A stretch of 64,000 nucleotides of DNA, from the NCBI GenBank assembly GCA_001600055.1, contig BCIV01000018.1:124001-188000 (forward strand). Direction: 5' to 3'. The translations under genes and the position numbers were made by a program. This document shows positions 38,690 to 48,094 of this stretch, in pieces. Under the pieces are notes generated by a model, which was given only the letters and a program-made list of their open reading frames with translations, was not told the origin of the DNA and searched no databases. Source of the stretch: Filobasidium wieringae. Taxonomy: Eukaryota > Basidiomycota > Tremellomycetes > Filobasidiales > Filobasidiaceae. Positions within the stretch are counted from its first letter, which is position 1. Each line of letters starts with the position of its first letter.

Positions 38690-40522
38690 TCACAACACTT
38701 ACCCTTCTTGCCCTTGTTTGCATGCTCTTCAAACGCCTGCTTGGACCGTATCTGACTCACGTGCCGGTTCTTGAACCAGTCACCTACCAACATCTGTGTC
38801 TTGGTAGTGCTGGGGTCTAAATGTGTACATCTAGACGAGACAACAAGTCCAGTACGACTGAATGCGCGCTCGACTTCAACAGACGTTCCTAAGTCCCAAA
38901 AACATTGTATCAGTTTATTTCCCGGAGTTCAAACGCCTAAATGTTCCTGTGCACCCTAAGACGTCTAAAGCCATCCTCTGAAGACCCCTGTGAGTGATCT
39001 GGTGCACGAATGTCAGGGGATCCCCTCCGTACACCTTTGAGTGCATGCGAGGTGCGTCAATGAACGCCTCAAATGGACACTCCTCCTCTTCAATTTTGAG
39101 GACGACCTCGATAGCCCCAAGGAGATTGCAAAAGTCCTTGTCCAGAACCTGAGAAGTCCAGGTGAGTCTAGGTATTTAGACATGTTGAATGGAACACAAA
39201 TGGCAAACATACCGTTTTTCCAGCCTTCTCCTTGGGTTCATCATCGACATATGTCTCCTTGTACTCCTTCTCTCAAAGAGCACGGGCTATGTCCTTAGCC
39301 TGGGTGATCCAGTCAGCCCCCTAACCCTGCTTGACAAGGTATTTGGCTCGGTAACCCAGGTGCAAGACTATAAAGTTCAACAAGTTCAGCCATCTGAACG
39401 CCTCAACACAAGATGAACTTACGCAATGCTGTCCAATACAGAGCGCTCTCATCCGTCTTTGAGTAGTATTTGTCTAAAACAGCTATACCCCTCATGAGCC
39501 CACGCTTGACTGCTTTGGACGTCTGCTCCAAGTCCCTCGTTGTGTTCAACAACTTGTGAAGCGCATCCATTATCGGAATAACGCTTGCAACCGTTGTGAA
39601 GTCAGACTGCGCTTCTGCGCTCACCGACAGATGCCAGGTAGCAGAATCAAACATCTACAGCCGTTTAAACATGATCAGGAATGATCAAACATCTAACCGT
39701 CTGATAATTTGGCAACTTACCTTCAAGATCGGTACAAGTTCTTTGATGACTGCGATCTCGCCTGCCATCAGCCGTTCACTCCGAGGATAGTCTGGACCAA
39801 CATCAGTCATCAATTGCTTGCTAGTTGTAGTGTCAAACAATAATAGGGTTTCAGTAAACTGGCCTTGTCTAGGCGTTCAGATCCATTGGACGTACATAGC
39901 AACCTTAGCCTTCACAACTCCTTGTAGACATTCAAAGGTGGAATTCTACCTTGTTTGAACATCGATCGGAAACGTGTACGTCCCCTCAGGCAAGTTGCCG
40001 TTAGCCTTGGCAGCTGACACAACATCAACCCATCTGCACCTGAGATTGCCTTGGTATTTGAGGCGTTTGGCAAGCAGACAACAATGTTGGGAATGTGAAC
40101 AGGTTAGACATCTCAGATGGATTGCACTTCTAGATAACATAACTTACTTTACTCAGGATTGACGGCGACCCCTTCTGCTGATCAAGCACAATCTTGGCAT
40201 TCTTGTCCGAGCCAGCAGGAAACGCAGTCAGAGGGAGAGAATCGAGGATCTCCCAATCAGGAAATACCTCATCAGGACTGAACGTCAATTCATCCTCCAA
40301 ATCCCCCTCCTGCTGAGAGCTGTCGAAGACATCCTGTTTGGCTGTATCAAATACAACCTCTTTGAGTTCAGACCACTTGGACCCAGTGGATCCCTCAATG
40401 ATTGCCTGAAGTTGAAAGAGAGGAAAAGAGAGATGTTCAGAACTTTAGAATCACAACAGGTATGTTACCTTGTAGTAGTGATGCTCAATATACTTGTGGA
40501 GTGACCGGGTGTTCAGAAGCAT
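38690..40522 (-). pseudogene. hAT-family transposase with an internal stop
   Basis: The minus strand begins MLLNTRSLHKYIEHHYYK and, after an intron, AIIEGSTGSKWSELKEVV. Later exons carry LDKYYSKTDESALYW, LHLGYRAKYLVKQG-stop-GADWITQAKD and the hAT C-terminal dimerisation domain VEVERAFSRTGLVVSSR, DPSTTKTQMLVGDWFKN. The DKYYSKTDES and ERAFSR-G-VV motifs are characteristic of fungal hAT transposases. A TAG at 39321-39323 replaces the tryptophan codon expected there, so the gene is probably inactive. Introns contain short AACGCCT/AGGCGTT motifs. Terminal inverted repeats were not found. Confidence 0.72.
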
Positions 40523-40930
40523 ACCAAGTTGCTCTCACAGCTATTATTTGTCCAGGTTCTCGCAGTTGTCTTATCTTATCCCTGAATCCCACTGATATCT
40601 TAACAAGTTGGTGAAGTTGATGAAGTTGATGAATTTGAAGTGAGCAACAAGGGTAGCTAAGCCTTGTTGTGTTGAAGGTTGAAGGTGCTGAAGCGTGAGT
40701 GCTGAAGCTGGGGATGAAGGTATGAGTTAGGAAGTATGTTCTATGAAGACTGAAGAAGTAGGAGGTAAGAGTGTTCAGCTCTGTTCCTCCTCTTCTGGCC
40801 TTGTATATATATGTCTACAAGACAATAGAGTACAAGTGAAAGGTAATCAACAAGGATTCGTAAGGTAGTACAAGCATTTGTAAAGTAGTACGAGTATCCG
40901 TAAAGTGAATCTTATTCCTGCCAAGGAATT

Positions 40931-41057
40931 GATGAAGTATGTGTTTGAGAACACTAAGTTTGATGAAGTAGGTGTTTGAGAACACTAAGTATGATCAAGT
41001 ACGTGTTTGAGATCACAAGGTTTGATCAAGTACGTGTTTGAGGTCAAGAAGGTTTGA
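40931..41057. repeat. 31-bp minisatellite, four tandem units plus a partial fifth
   Basis: Units begin at 40931, 40962, 40993, 41024 and (partial) 41055 with an exact 31-base period. Each starts GAT(G/C)AAGTA(T/G/C)GTGTTTGAG and diverges gradually from left to right. There are no spacers. Confidence 0.8.
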
Positions 41058-41251
41058 GCAAGTCCAAAACTGATTGATGAGTCCGTGGATGATCCGTAGT
41101 GCTGTGCAGCTGTGTTGTGTTGGTGTTTCAACTGTGCGTGTTGGTTGGTATATCCAATGTGTGTAGTGCGTATAGTGCGTGTATCCTTCACAATACTTAT
41201 CACTGACTCACAACAGCTTCCCGCAATGACCGCGCATCCATAGCCAAAGAG

Positions 41252-41776
41252 ATGAGGAGGGTGCTCTTGAAGATGGTATGTCCTATTCTTTTGCTCTTCT
41301 TCCGGGCATTTCTCATTTGGCTGTCTTCCATTCCTATGCAGGTCTTCCCGCACCTCCCCACCCATCGCGTCAGACATTCCGAGGCCACCCTGGATGCCGT
41401 CTTTGTGGACAACCTGAAGATTGGGGCCAACACGTCCGCCGCAGACGTTGCCGAATGGATTGCGGAGCATGTCCCAGGGGAGGAGCTGTTAGTTGGGTCC
41501 CCGGATACTGAGGTAACCGAGTCCGACGTGGAGACCGTGGATGAGACCCTCACTGGCGCCCCATATAAGCCCATCAACACCGACATGGAGGTTGACAAGG
41601 AGGAGGAGAGTGTCAGGACCCAACACACTCCGAGTTCTATCCAAGCGGCTCCCAAGATCATTGCAAAGATCCACCTGACCTATACACCGATGTTCACCAA
41701 ATCATCTAAACCATTACGAATCATATCTACCTCAGGTTATCATTCAGCAACCTCGGTAGAATACCTCCACATTTAA
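41252..41776 (+). pseudogene. Orphan spliced ORF fragment, acidic
   Basis: An open stretch of two parts with a plausible intron (GTATGTCC...CTATGCAG) giving RRVLLKM-VFPHLPTHRVRH, then ADVAEWIAEHVPGEELLVGS and an acidic Glu/Asp/Thr tail. No family is recognised. It lies between a minisatellite and copia remnants, so it may be a truncated host gene or part of an element. Confidence 0.3.
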
Positions 41777-42480
41777 TCCTCCAATATTACCGATATGCTT
41801 ACCAATATCGGCATTGGACGGACCTTGGCATCCCACATTGGATAACCTTGGACTTGGACTTATCTTGCTTTCTATCTCAACCTCTTTCGTCTCAGACTCG
41901 TTCATCTCAATATGTATATATACTAGACACTTCTCTCTGTTTCGTCTGTCTTGACTCTTGCCTTGTACTTAGTCAAGAGTCTAATACCATATGTTACCAA
42001 GTCCTATCTAAGTTCGACACCAGCCTCAACACTTTGTACTCAACTAAATCAGTTCCCAACTTCTACCCGACTACTTTGCGTCTCAGCCAACCGATACAAC
42101 GCGACCGTCCAAGCACATTGCCTGGATACCCAATTCACCGTCCGACTCTTCCGCCTGACGCTTCCGACTCAGTTACCAATCAGGTCGTAACAGAGGAGGA
42201 GCAGTCTGATAGTTCTTCTTCTTCTTCTTCTTCTTCTTTGGGAGAAGAATAGGTTTCTGTCCTCTTTTGTAATCATAATACTGGCAGGGGAGGCAGGTAG
42301 TACCTCTCCCATTCATTGTGAATTAAGTTCTCTTTCTTTGTCTCTGCTTACGTGTTCACCTCCTTTCAGGACTGTTTGCATTTCATTTCATAAGTCTCCA
42401 CTGCAGAATCCGGGAGATGAGTTCGTGATCTTTGTAAGTCTTTCAGGTAAGTTTCGTCTCTCGTGTAGGGGATATTTATC
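41777..42480. other. Gene-poor stretch with a TTC microsatellite before the copia block
   Basis: An open frame with Ser-rich coding (41848-42252) is driven by a (TTC)n tract at about 42210-42237. No conserved motif is seen. It could be LTR or gag-region sequence of the copia remnant, but no LTR ends were found. Confidence 0.35.
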
Positions 42481-44035
42481 CTGATGGGCTGGGCTGAAGA
42501 CAATGAACACACCGTCAAGTACTATGATCCTGCCAACAAGACTTTCAACTATTCCTGTGATGTCATCTTTGCCCTACCTGATCGAGGGGGGGGGGGATAC
42601 AGAAAAATCATCAAAACCATCATCATCCATCACTCCGGTCAATCAATGGAAATAACACCAAGAGCAGCACCAGGGACAAGATCTCTTCACGGAACAGGTA
42701 TGCTCCACTAGCAGACTTGTCTGATCAAGAAGACAAAGACAATCTGGATACTCCTCCGCAGACTCCAGTGCTTGCTCCCGTTCCAGATCATCAACAGCAA
42801 CTGCCTCATCCACAGCGTGTGACTCTTCATGCAAGACGCAGAGAGCCTAGGTACAGGAGATCACCTTCACCTGACCCACTTGACAACTACTCCGACTCTG
42901 ACTTGGAAGAGATCCCTCAGCAAGTGGGAGTCTACCGCCGTCAACCTGCTCAAGCAGATGACTCTTCTGACTCTGACAGCTGTGAGGATCCTCTCGCTAT
43001 GATGGCCATGGCATTCTTAGCCAACATCACCAATCCCAGATCATACAGAGAAGCATGTACCTCTGGTCAGTGGGAGCACTGGAAGATAGCTATGGATGAC
43101 GAGCTGAGTAAGATGGACAAATACCAAGTGTTTGAGATCAGTCCCCGTCTGCCTTCCATGCATGTGCTCAAAGCACGCTGGGTCTATACCAGGAAGATAG
43201 ACGGCATCACTGGCAAGGTTGCAGCATACAAGGCCCGCTGGGTAGCCAAAGGCTATGCACAGATCAAAGGACTTCACTTCAATGACACTCATGCTTCTTT
43301 TGTGCACAAGGACTCCATCAGAGTTTTCCTCTCCCTTGTCAACTCACTTGACATGGAGTGTGATCAGGTCGACATCAAGGCCGCTTTCTTGAATGGAGAG
43401 CTAGAGGAGACCATCTTCATGGAACCACCTGAAGGTAGTGACATTCCTCACGGCAAGGTCATCCGGCTCAGGAAGTCTCTCTATGGTCTATGTCAGTCTC
43501 CCCGCTGTTTCAATCAGTCCTTTGACAAGTGGATGAAGTCAGAAGGCTTTACTCCTACTCGAGCAGATCCATGTCTTTATGTCTACAAGCAGGACAAGGT
43601 CACCATGCTTGTTTCCGTCCATGTTGATGACCAGCTCGTTGCATGCAATGACAGACCGGCTCTCAATGCTTTCAAGAAGCGGCTCAATGCACAGTTTGAG
43701 TGTACTGTTATGGATGCGAATTGCGGTGGTCGTATGCGTCGCCTTCTCCCTAGGCGTCGCCTGAGGAACGTCCGAGCAGGTTCTCGGACTACTTGTTGTT
43801 GTTTCCTTTGTTGTATTCCGGATGAGTAGACCTTGAGTCTCTCATCCATTCTTACCGATACTATGTTGAACCCTGCCTGCTCTTCCTCCCGGATACCGCC
43901 TGCTAAGTCGTCAGACCGCTTATTTGGAGTTACCGTCGGTCCTAACATGTACAGACAACGGACCTGTCAACTACTTCCTTGGTTTCAATGTCATCCGTGA
44001 CAGACAAGCTAGACGGCTAGACATCTCCCAAGTCA
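42481..44035 (+). pseudogene. Ty1/copia retrotransposon pol fragment A (integrase end and reverse transcriptase)
   Basis: It begins with the integrase C-terminal strand GWAEDNEHTVKYYDPANKTF, breaks at an 11-G run (42586-42596), then reads the copia reverse transcriptase: WKIAMDDELSKMDK, KARWVYTRKID, YKARWVAKGYAQ, DIKAAFLNGELEETIFMEPP, LRKSLYGLCQSPRCF and VSVHVDD. The frame is interrupted at FEC by a solo LTR (43706-43947) and resumes as TDNGPVNYFLGFNV, then LDISQ. Beyond that it decays. It is a dead copy. Confidence 0.85.
43706..43947. mobile_element. Solo LTR inserted in copia reverse transcriptase, 5-bp target duplication
   Basis: A 242-bp insertion starts TGTTATGGATGCG and ends GGTCCTAACA, so the ends are TGTTA/TAACA as in LTRs. 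It is flanked on both sides by TGTAC (43701-43705 and 43948-43952). Removing it and one TGTAC rejoins the copia frame exactly (FEC-TDNGP). No coding sequence lies inside. The same insertion reappears at 45179-45420 in the duplicated copy. Confidence 0.88.
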
Positions 44036-44148
44036 CTCCCTGCTGACATGTTCTTAGACCTGCGGAATACCATTGGACTGAGGAACCAGCCGCTCATCAA
44101 GTGAAGCCTGTATCACCTTGCCACTTCAGCATATCGGTTGAGTAGGAA

Positions 44149-44294
44149 TGTTGGATATGCGCTATCGCGCTATGCAACCTCAGCCTAGTGTCACGTGACA
44201 CCCTTCCTCTTGCGCGTGTCCTCCCTCTCTCTGACTCTCTCCCATACAAGTCATCTTCACCCTTCCATACTACTTTACTCTAGTTTCCCTGTTG
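44149..44294 (+). repeat. LTR-like copy, inverted relative to 46718-46863
   Basis: 146 bases starting TGTTGGATATGCGC and ending TTTCCCTGTTG. They match, with a handful of differences, the reverse complement of 46718-46863. TGTTGGA is a typical copia LTR start. The copy lies just upstream of copia fragment B. Confidence 0.75.
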
Positions 44295-44688
44295 CACAAG
44301 AAGAAAAAGGCTTACCTACTGTAGTATGTGGACAATGTGCTCATAGCAGCAGCACAGATGACAATCAATGATGGCATCAAGGATGCATTAAAGGAGAAAT
44401 GGAAATGGTCTGATATAGGTGCAGATACCTATATACTTGGACTGAAGCTGGACAGGCATAGGCCCAGCAGAACTATCTCACTCAGCCAAGAGGGATACAT
44501 CCAGAGAGCGCTTGAACACTTTGGCATGCAAGATGCAAAGACAGTCAAAACTCCACTCTATGATGCTACTCTGGCAGGACAGGAAGGAACAGTGAAGGTT
44601 GACAAACAGCGGCAGACATTCTATCAACAGATAGTTGGATCCTTAATGTGGTGTGCCATGTCAGCAAGACCAGATATAGTCTTCACTG

Positions 44689-44788
44689 NNNNNNNNNNNN
44701 NNNNNNNNNNNNNNNNNNNNNNNNNNNNNNNNNNNNNNNNNNNNNNNNNNNNNNNNNNNNNNNNNNNNNNNNNNNNNNNNNNNNNNNN
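44689..44788. other. Assembly gap of exactly 100 N
   Basis: A run of 100 N, the conventional size for a gap of unknown length between contigs. The sequence before the gap ends at the same point where the second copy of the duplication ends and continues (46161), and the sequence after the gap begins at the same point where the first copy begins (43316). Confidence 0.97.
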
Positions 44789-46161
44789 CATCAGAGTTTT
44801 CCTCTCCCTTGTCAACTCACTTGACATGGAGTGTGATCAGGTCGACATCAAGGCCGCTTTCTTGAATGGAGAGCTAGAGGAGACCATCTTCATGGAACCA
44901 CCTGAAGGTAGTGACATTCCTCACGGCAAGGTCATCCGGCTCAGGAAGTCTCTCTATGGTCTATGTCAGTCTCCCCGCTGTTTCAATCAGTCCTTTGACA
45001 AGTGGATGAAGTCAGAAGGCTTTACTCCTACTCGAGCAGATCCATGTCTTTATGTCTACAAGCAGGACAAGGTCACCATGCTTGTTTCCGTCCATGTTGA
45101 TGACCAGCTCGTTGCATGCAATGACAGACCGGCTCTCAATGCTTTCAAGAAGCGGCTCAATGCACAGTTTGAGTGTACTGTTATGGATGCGAATTGCGGT
45201 GGTCGTATGCGTCGCCTTCTCCCTAGGCGTCGCCTGAGGAACGTCCGAGCAGGTTCTCGGACTACTTGTTGTTGTTTCCTTTGTTGTATTCCGGATGAGT
45301 AGACCTTGAGTCTCTCATCCATTCTTACCGATACTATGTTGAACCCTGCCTGCTCTTCCTCCCGGATACCGCCTGCTAAGTCGTCAGACCGCTTATTTGG
45401 AGTTACCGTCGGTCCTAACATGTACAGACAACGGACCTGTCAACTACTTCCTTGGTTTCAATGTCATCCGTGACAGACAAGCTAGACGGCTAGACATCTC
45501 CCAAGTCACTCCCTGCTGACATGTTCTTAGACCTGCGGAATACCATTGGACTGAGGAACCAGCCGCTCATCAAGTGAAGCCTGTATCACCTTGCCACTTC
45601 AGCATATCGGTTGAGTAGGAATGTTGGATATGCGCTATCGCGCTATGCAACCTCAGCCTAGTGTCACGTGACACCCTTCCTCTTGCGCGTGTCCTCCCTC
45701 TCTCTGACTCTCTCCCATACAAGTCATCTTCACCCTTCCATACTACTTTACTCTAGTTTCCCTGTTGCACAAGAAGAAAAAGGCTTACCTACTGTAGTAT
45801 GTGGACAATGTGCTCATAGCAGCAGCACAGATGACAATCAATGATGGCATCAAGGATGCATTAAAGGAGAAATGGAAATGGTCTGATATAGGTGCAGATA
45901 CCTATATACTTGGACTGAAGCTGGACAGGCATAGGCCCAGCAGAACTATCTCACTCAGCCAAGAGGGATACATCCAGAGAGCGCTTGAACACTTTGGCAT
46001 GCAAGATGCAAAGACAGTCAAAACTCCACTCTATGATGCTACTCTGGCAGGACAGGAAGGAACAGTGAAGGTTGACAAACAGCGGCAGACATTCTATCAA
46101 CAGATAGTTGGATCCTTAATGTGGTGTGCCATGTCAGCAAGACCAGATATAGTCTTCACTG
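44789..46161 (+). repeat. Second copy of the 1,373-bp duplication (probable overlap artefact)
   Basis: Identical in all compared parts to 43316-44688. It begins right after the gap in the middle of a reverse-transcriptase codon run (IRVFLSLVNS), which is expected if two overlapping contig ends were placed side by side. Confidence 0.93.
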
Positions 46162-46983
46162 TTGGCTATCTGAGCAGGTTCAGCAGCAACCCCTCAGAGC
46201 AACACCTAAAAGCAGCAAAGAGAACATTGGCTTATCTAAAAGGGACTTTGGACAAGGTTCTTGCCTTAGGACAACTCAGTAAGGACAATGGAGTCCTTAC
46301 AGGATACTGTGATGCAGACTATGCAGGAGACTTGGAGACAAGACGCAGCACGGCAGGCTACTGTTTCAAGCTCTTAGGTTCTGTCATCTCATGGACCTCA
46401 ATCAGACAGAACACAGTTGCAACCTCAACATGTGAAGCAGAATATATGGCTTTGGCAGAAGTTGCCAAGGAAGCCATATGGCTGAGCAGAATGCTCAAGG
46501 AACTGAATTTCATCGAGAAGGACCTGCCTACCCAACTTTACTGTGACAATCAAGGACTATTGTCACTGGCAGCCAACCCCGCACATCACAAGAGATCCAA
46601 ATATATTGATATCAGATATCAGGGAGATGGTTGATATTATGATTCAGTGATAAGTATTGGGAGCACCACTACTACAAGGTAACATACCTGTTGTGATTCA
46701 GTGATAAGTGTGGATCACAACAGGGAAACTAAAGTAAAGTAGTACAGAAGGATGAAGATGACTTGTATGGGAGAGAGTCAGAGAGAGGGAGGACACGCGC
46801 AAGAGGAAGGGTGTCACGTGACACTAGGCTGAGGTTACATAGCGCAATAGCGCATATCCAACAGGTCATATCACCATTCATCATGCGAGAACAAATGATC
46901 AAGCAGCAGATATGCTCACTAAGCCACTCATGAACATCAAGCATAAATACCACTGCCATCTCTTCCATCTGGATTGATAAGAT
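45771..46983 (+). pseudogene. Ty1/copia pol fragment B (reverse transcriptase end and RNase H)
   Basis: Reads KKKKAYLL-stop-YVDNVLIAAAQMT (a TAG and Asp-to-Asn change in the catalytic YVDD), LGLKLDRHRPSRTISLSQEG, RPDIVFTVGYLSRF, then RNase H: LTGYCDADYAGDLETRRSTA, TSTCEAEYMALAEVAKEA and YCDNQGLLSLAANP to KYIDIRY. After a frame shift and an insertion (about 46630-46863) the end of pol resumes as GHITIHHARTNDQAADMLTK and PLMNIKH, with a stop near 46978. It is a different copia sequence from fragment A because both carry the catalytic V/Y-x-DD region. The same start also appears at 44298 in the first copy of the duplication. Confidence 0.85.
46638..46863 (-). mobile_element. LTR-like insertion within copia fragment B
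   Basis: The insert holds two copies of TGATTCAGTGATAAGT (near 46641 and 46695) around a 45-base piece similar to a hAT exon-intron border (46656-46700). The inverted copy of the 146-bp LTR-like repeat follows (46718-46863, ending ATATCCAACA). The copia frame resumes directly after it. Target duplications were not found, so the exact limits are unsure. Confidence 0.55.
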
Positions 46984-47612
46984 GGAGCTATAGGCAGGAT
47001 GAAGAGGATCAGTAGATTGTATGCAATCTTAGGAAGCAAGGATTCACGCAAACATTCATGCAAACATTGTGGAAGTTGAAAAGCTGTTGCAATTTGCAAT
47101 GATTTGACATCATTGGCAATAAGCCATATGGATGACATATGGATTGGCAATCTTAAACACAAATGGAATCATGGAACACAAACAACATACCATGAAAAAA
47201 AGGGGTAGCACAGCAATCACGTACTTGTGATCAATCACATGATAAGGTTGGCACAGCCCATCAATCTTGTACTATTTTGCAAACAATCTCACATTGGTTC
47301 CACTGGTCGCATATGATATGCATGAGTTAAAAGGGTGACACTGTACCTTAGTGGTGTCCAAGATCCCGTACTCAGTTACCCAATTCCAAAGTGGCACCAT
47401 ATGGTACCACATTCTCTTATACAGATGTATAGGAGGACACTTTGACCTCTACTTCTGTCCTCACTTTACTTTACTTGTAATAAAAAATGACTTCAATGAC
47501 TATTTGACATCAGATTCATCCACCAAATTACACCATAGCGCAGGCTCATTCAGTCGCATTCTGCAGCTTTTTTTGACTGAATAATTTAGCGCTGAACTGA
47601 ACGCCTATTACA
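46984..47612. other. AT-rich stretch without genes
   Basis: No supported ORF, RNA gene or repeat was recognised between the copia remnant and the MITE. Short CATATG/ATCATGG palindromes are common. Confidence 0.4.
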
Positions 47613-47620
47613 CTAGGAAA

Positions 47621-47889
47621 GAGCGTCAATTGGGTGGTGGCCAGATTTTATATGGTGGCAGCCAAAAAAGTAAGCAATCGAAATTGCGCTTTTTCTGTCT
47701 ATTTTCTGAACTTTGATACATCCTGTCCTTTTTCCCTAACCCTTAACACCCAGATCCCTAACCACCAAAGCCATGACCTTATCTTCTTTGTTTGATAAGC
47801 AACTTGAACGCATGAATAATGCGCATTTCTTTCACATCATTTTTGACCGCCACTGTATTAAATTCTGACCGCCGCCCAATTGACGCTTG
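47621..47889. mobile_element. hAT-type MITE with about 50-bp inverted ends and 8-bp target duplication
   Basis: 269 bases with imperfect inverted ends: GAGCGTCAATTGGGTGGTGG at the left, and the reverse complement of the right end reads CAAGCGTCAATTGGGCGGCGG. Similarity continues for about 50 bases at roughly 80 percent. The direct repeat CTAGGAAA flanks both sides (47613-47620 and 47890-47897). No coding capacity. An 8-bp duplication and short length mark a non-autonomous hAT-like element. Confidence 0.85.
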
Positions 47890-48094
47890 CTAGGAAATTT
47901 AGGAAACGTGGGTTACGTTCAGAAAATCGACTTTTCAGTGGAAAATTCAGTCGAACTGGCGCCTCCGAATACCCATAAACCTTCCCTTTGCATGTTCTAT
48001 GCGTTCCCATTTCAGAGCGGTCGGCGGACCACCATGTTGATCGAAGCACTCTAGGGTCCGTCGTTTACCTGTATGCGGCTATCAACACGCAAAA

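Larger units (their letters stand above)
43316..44688 (+). repeat. First copy of a 1,373-bp identical duplication next to the assembly gap
   Basis: This block repeats at 44789-46161 with a constant offset of 1,473 bases. Every stretch compared by eye is identical, including the solo LTR and a nonsense codon. It ends exactly at the start of the 100-N gap. Confidence 0.93.

Noticed and set aside
40931..41057. CRISPR-like array
   Set aside because: The 31-base units are directly contiguous with no spacers, and the organism is a fungus. It is a minisatellite.
40669..41217. Possible 549-bp LTR (TGTTG...CAACA) with a TATA box
   Set aside because: The ends fit loosely, but no flanking target duplication or paired copy was found, and part of the left side belongs to the hAT 5' region.
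42586..42596. 11-G run as a programmed frameshift site in copia
   Set aside because: The element is already broken by other lesions, and homopolymer errors or slippage explain the frame change more simply.
44328..45302. 324-codon ORF crossing the N run
   Set aside because: It joins copia fragment B to copia fragment A only through 100 unknown bases and is an artefact of the unmerged overlap.
34066..48000. Idea that the transposon island is a centromere
   Set aside because: At about 14 kb with mixed hAT, copia and unknown decayed genes, and ordinary genes on both sides, nothing specific supports it. Centromeres in this group are usually larger and built of particular retroelements.
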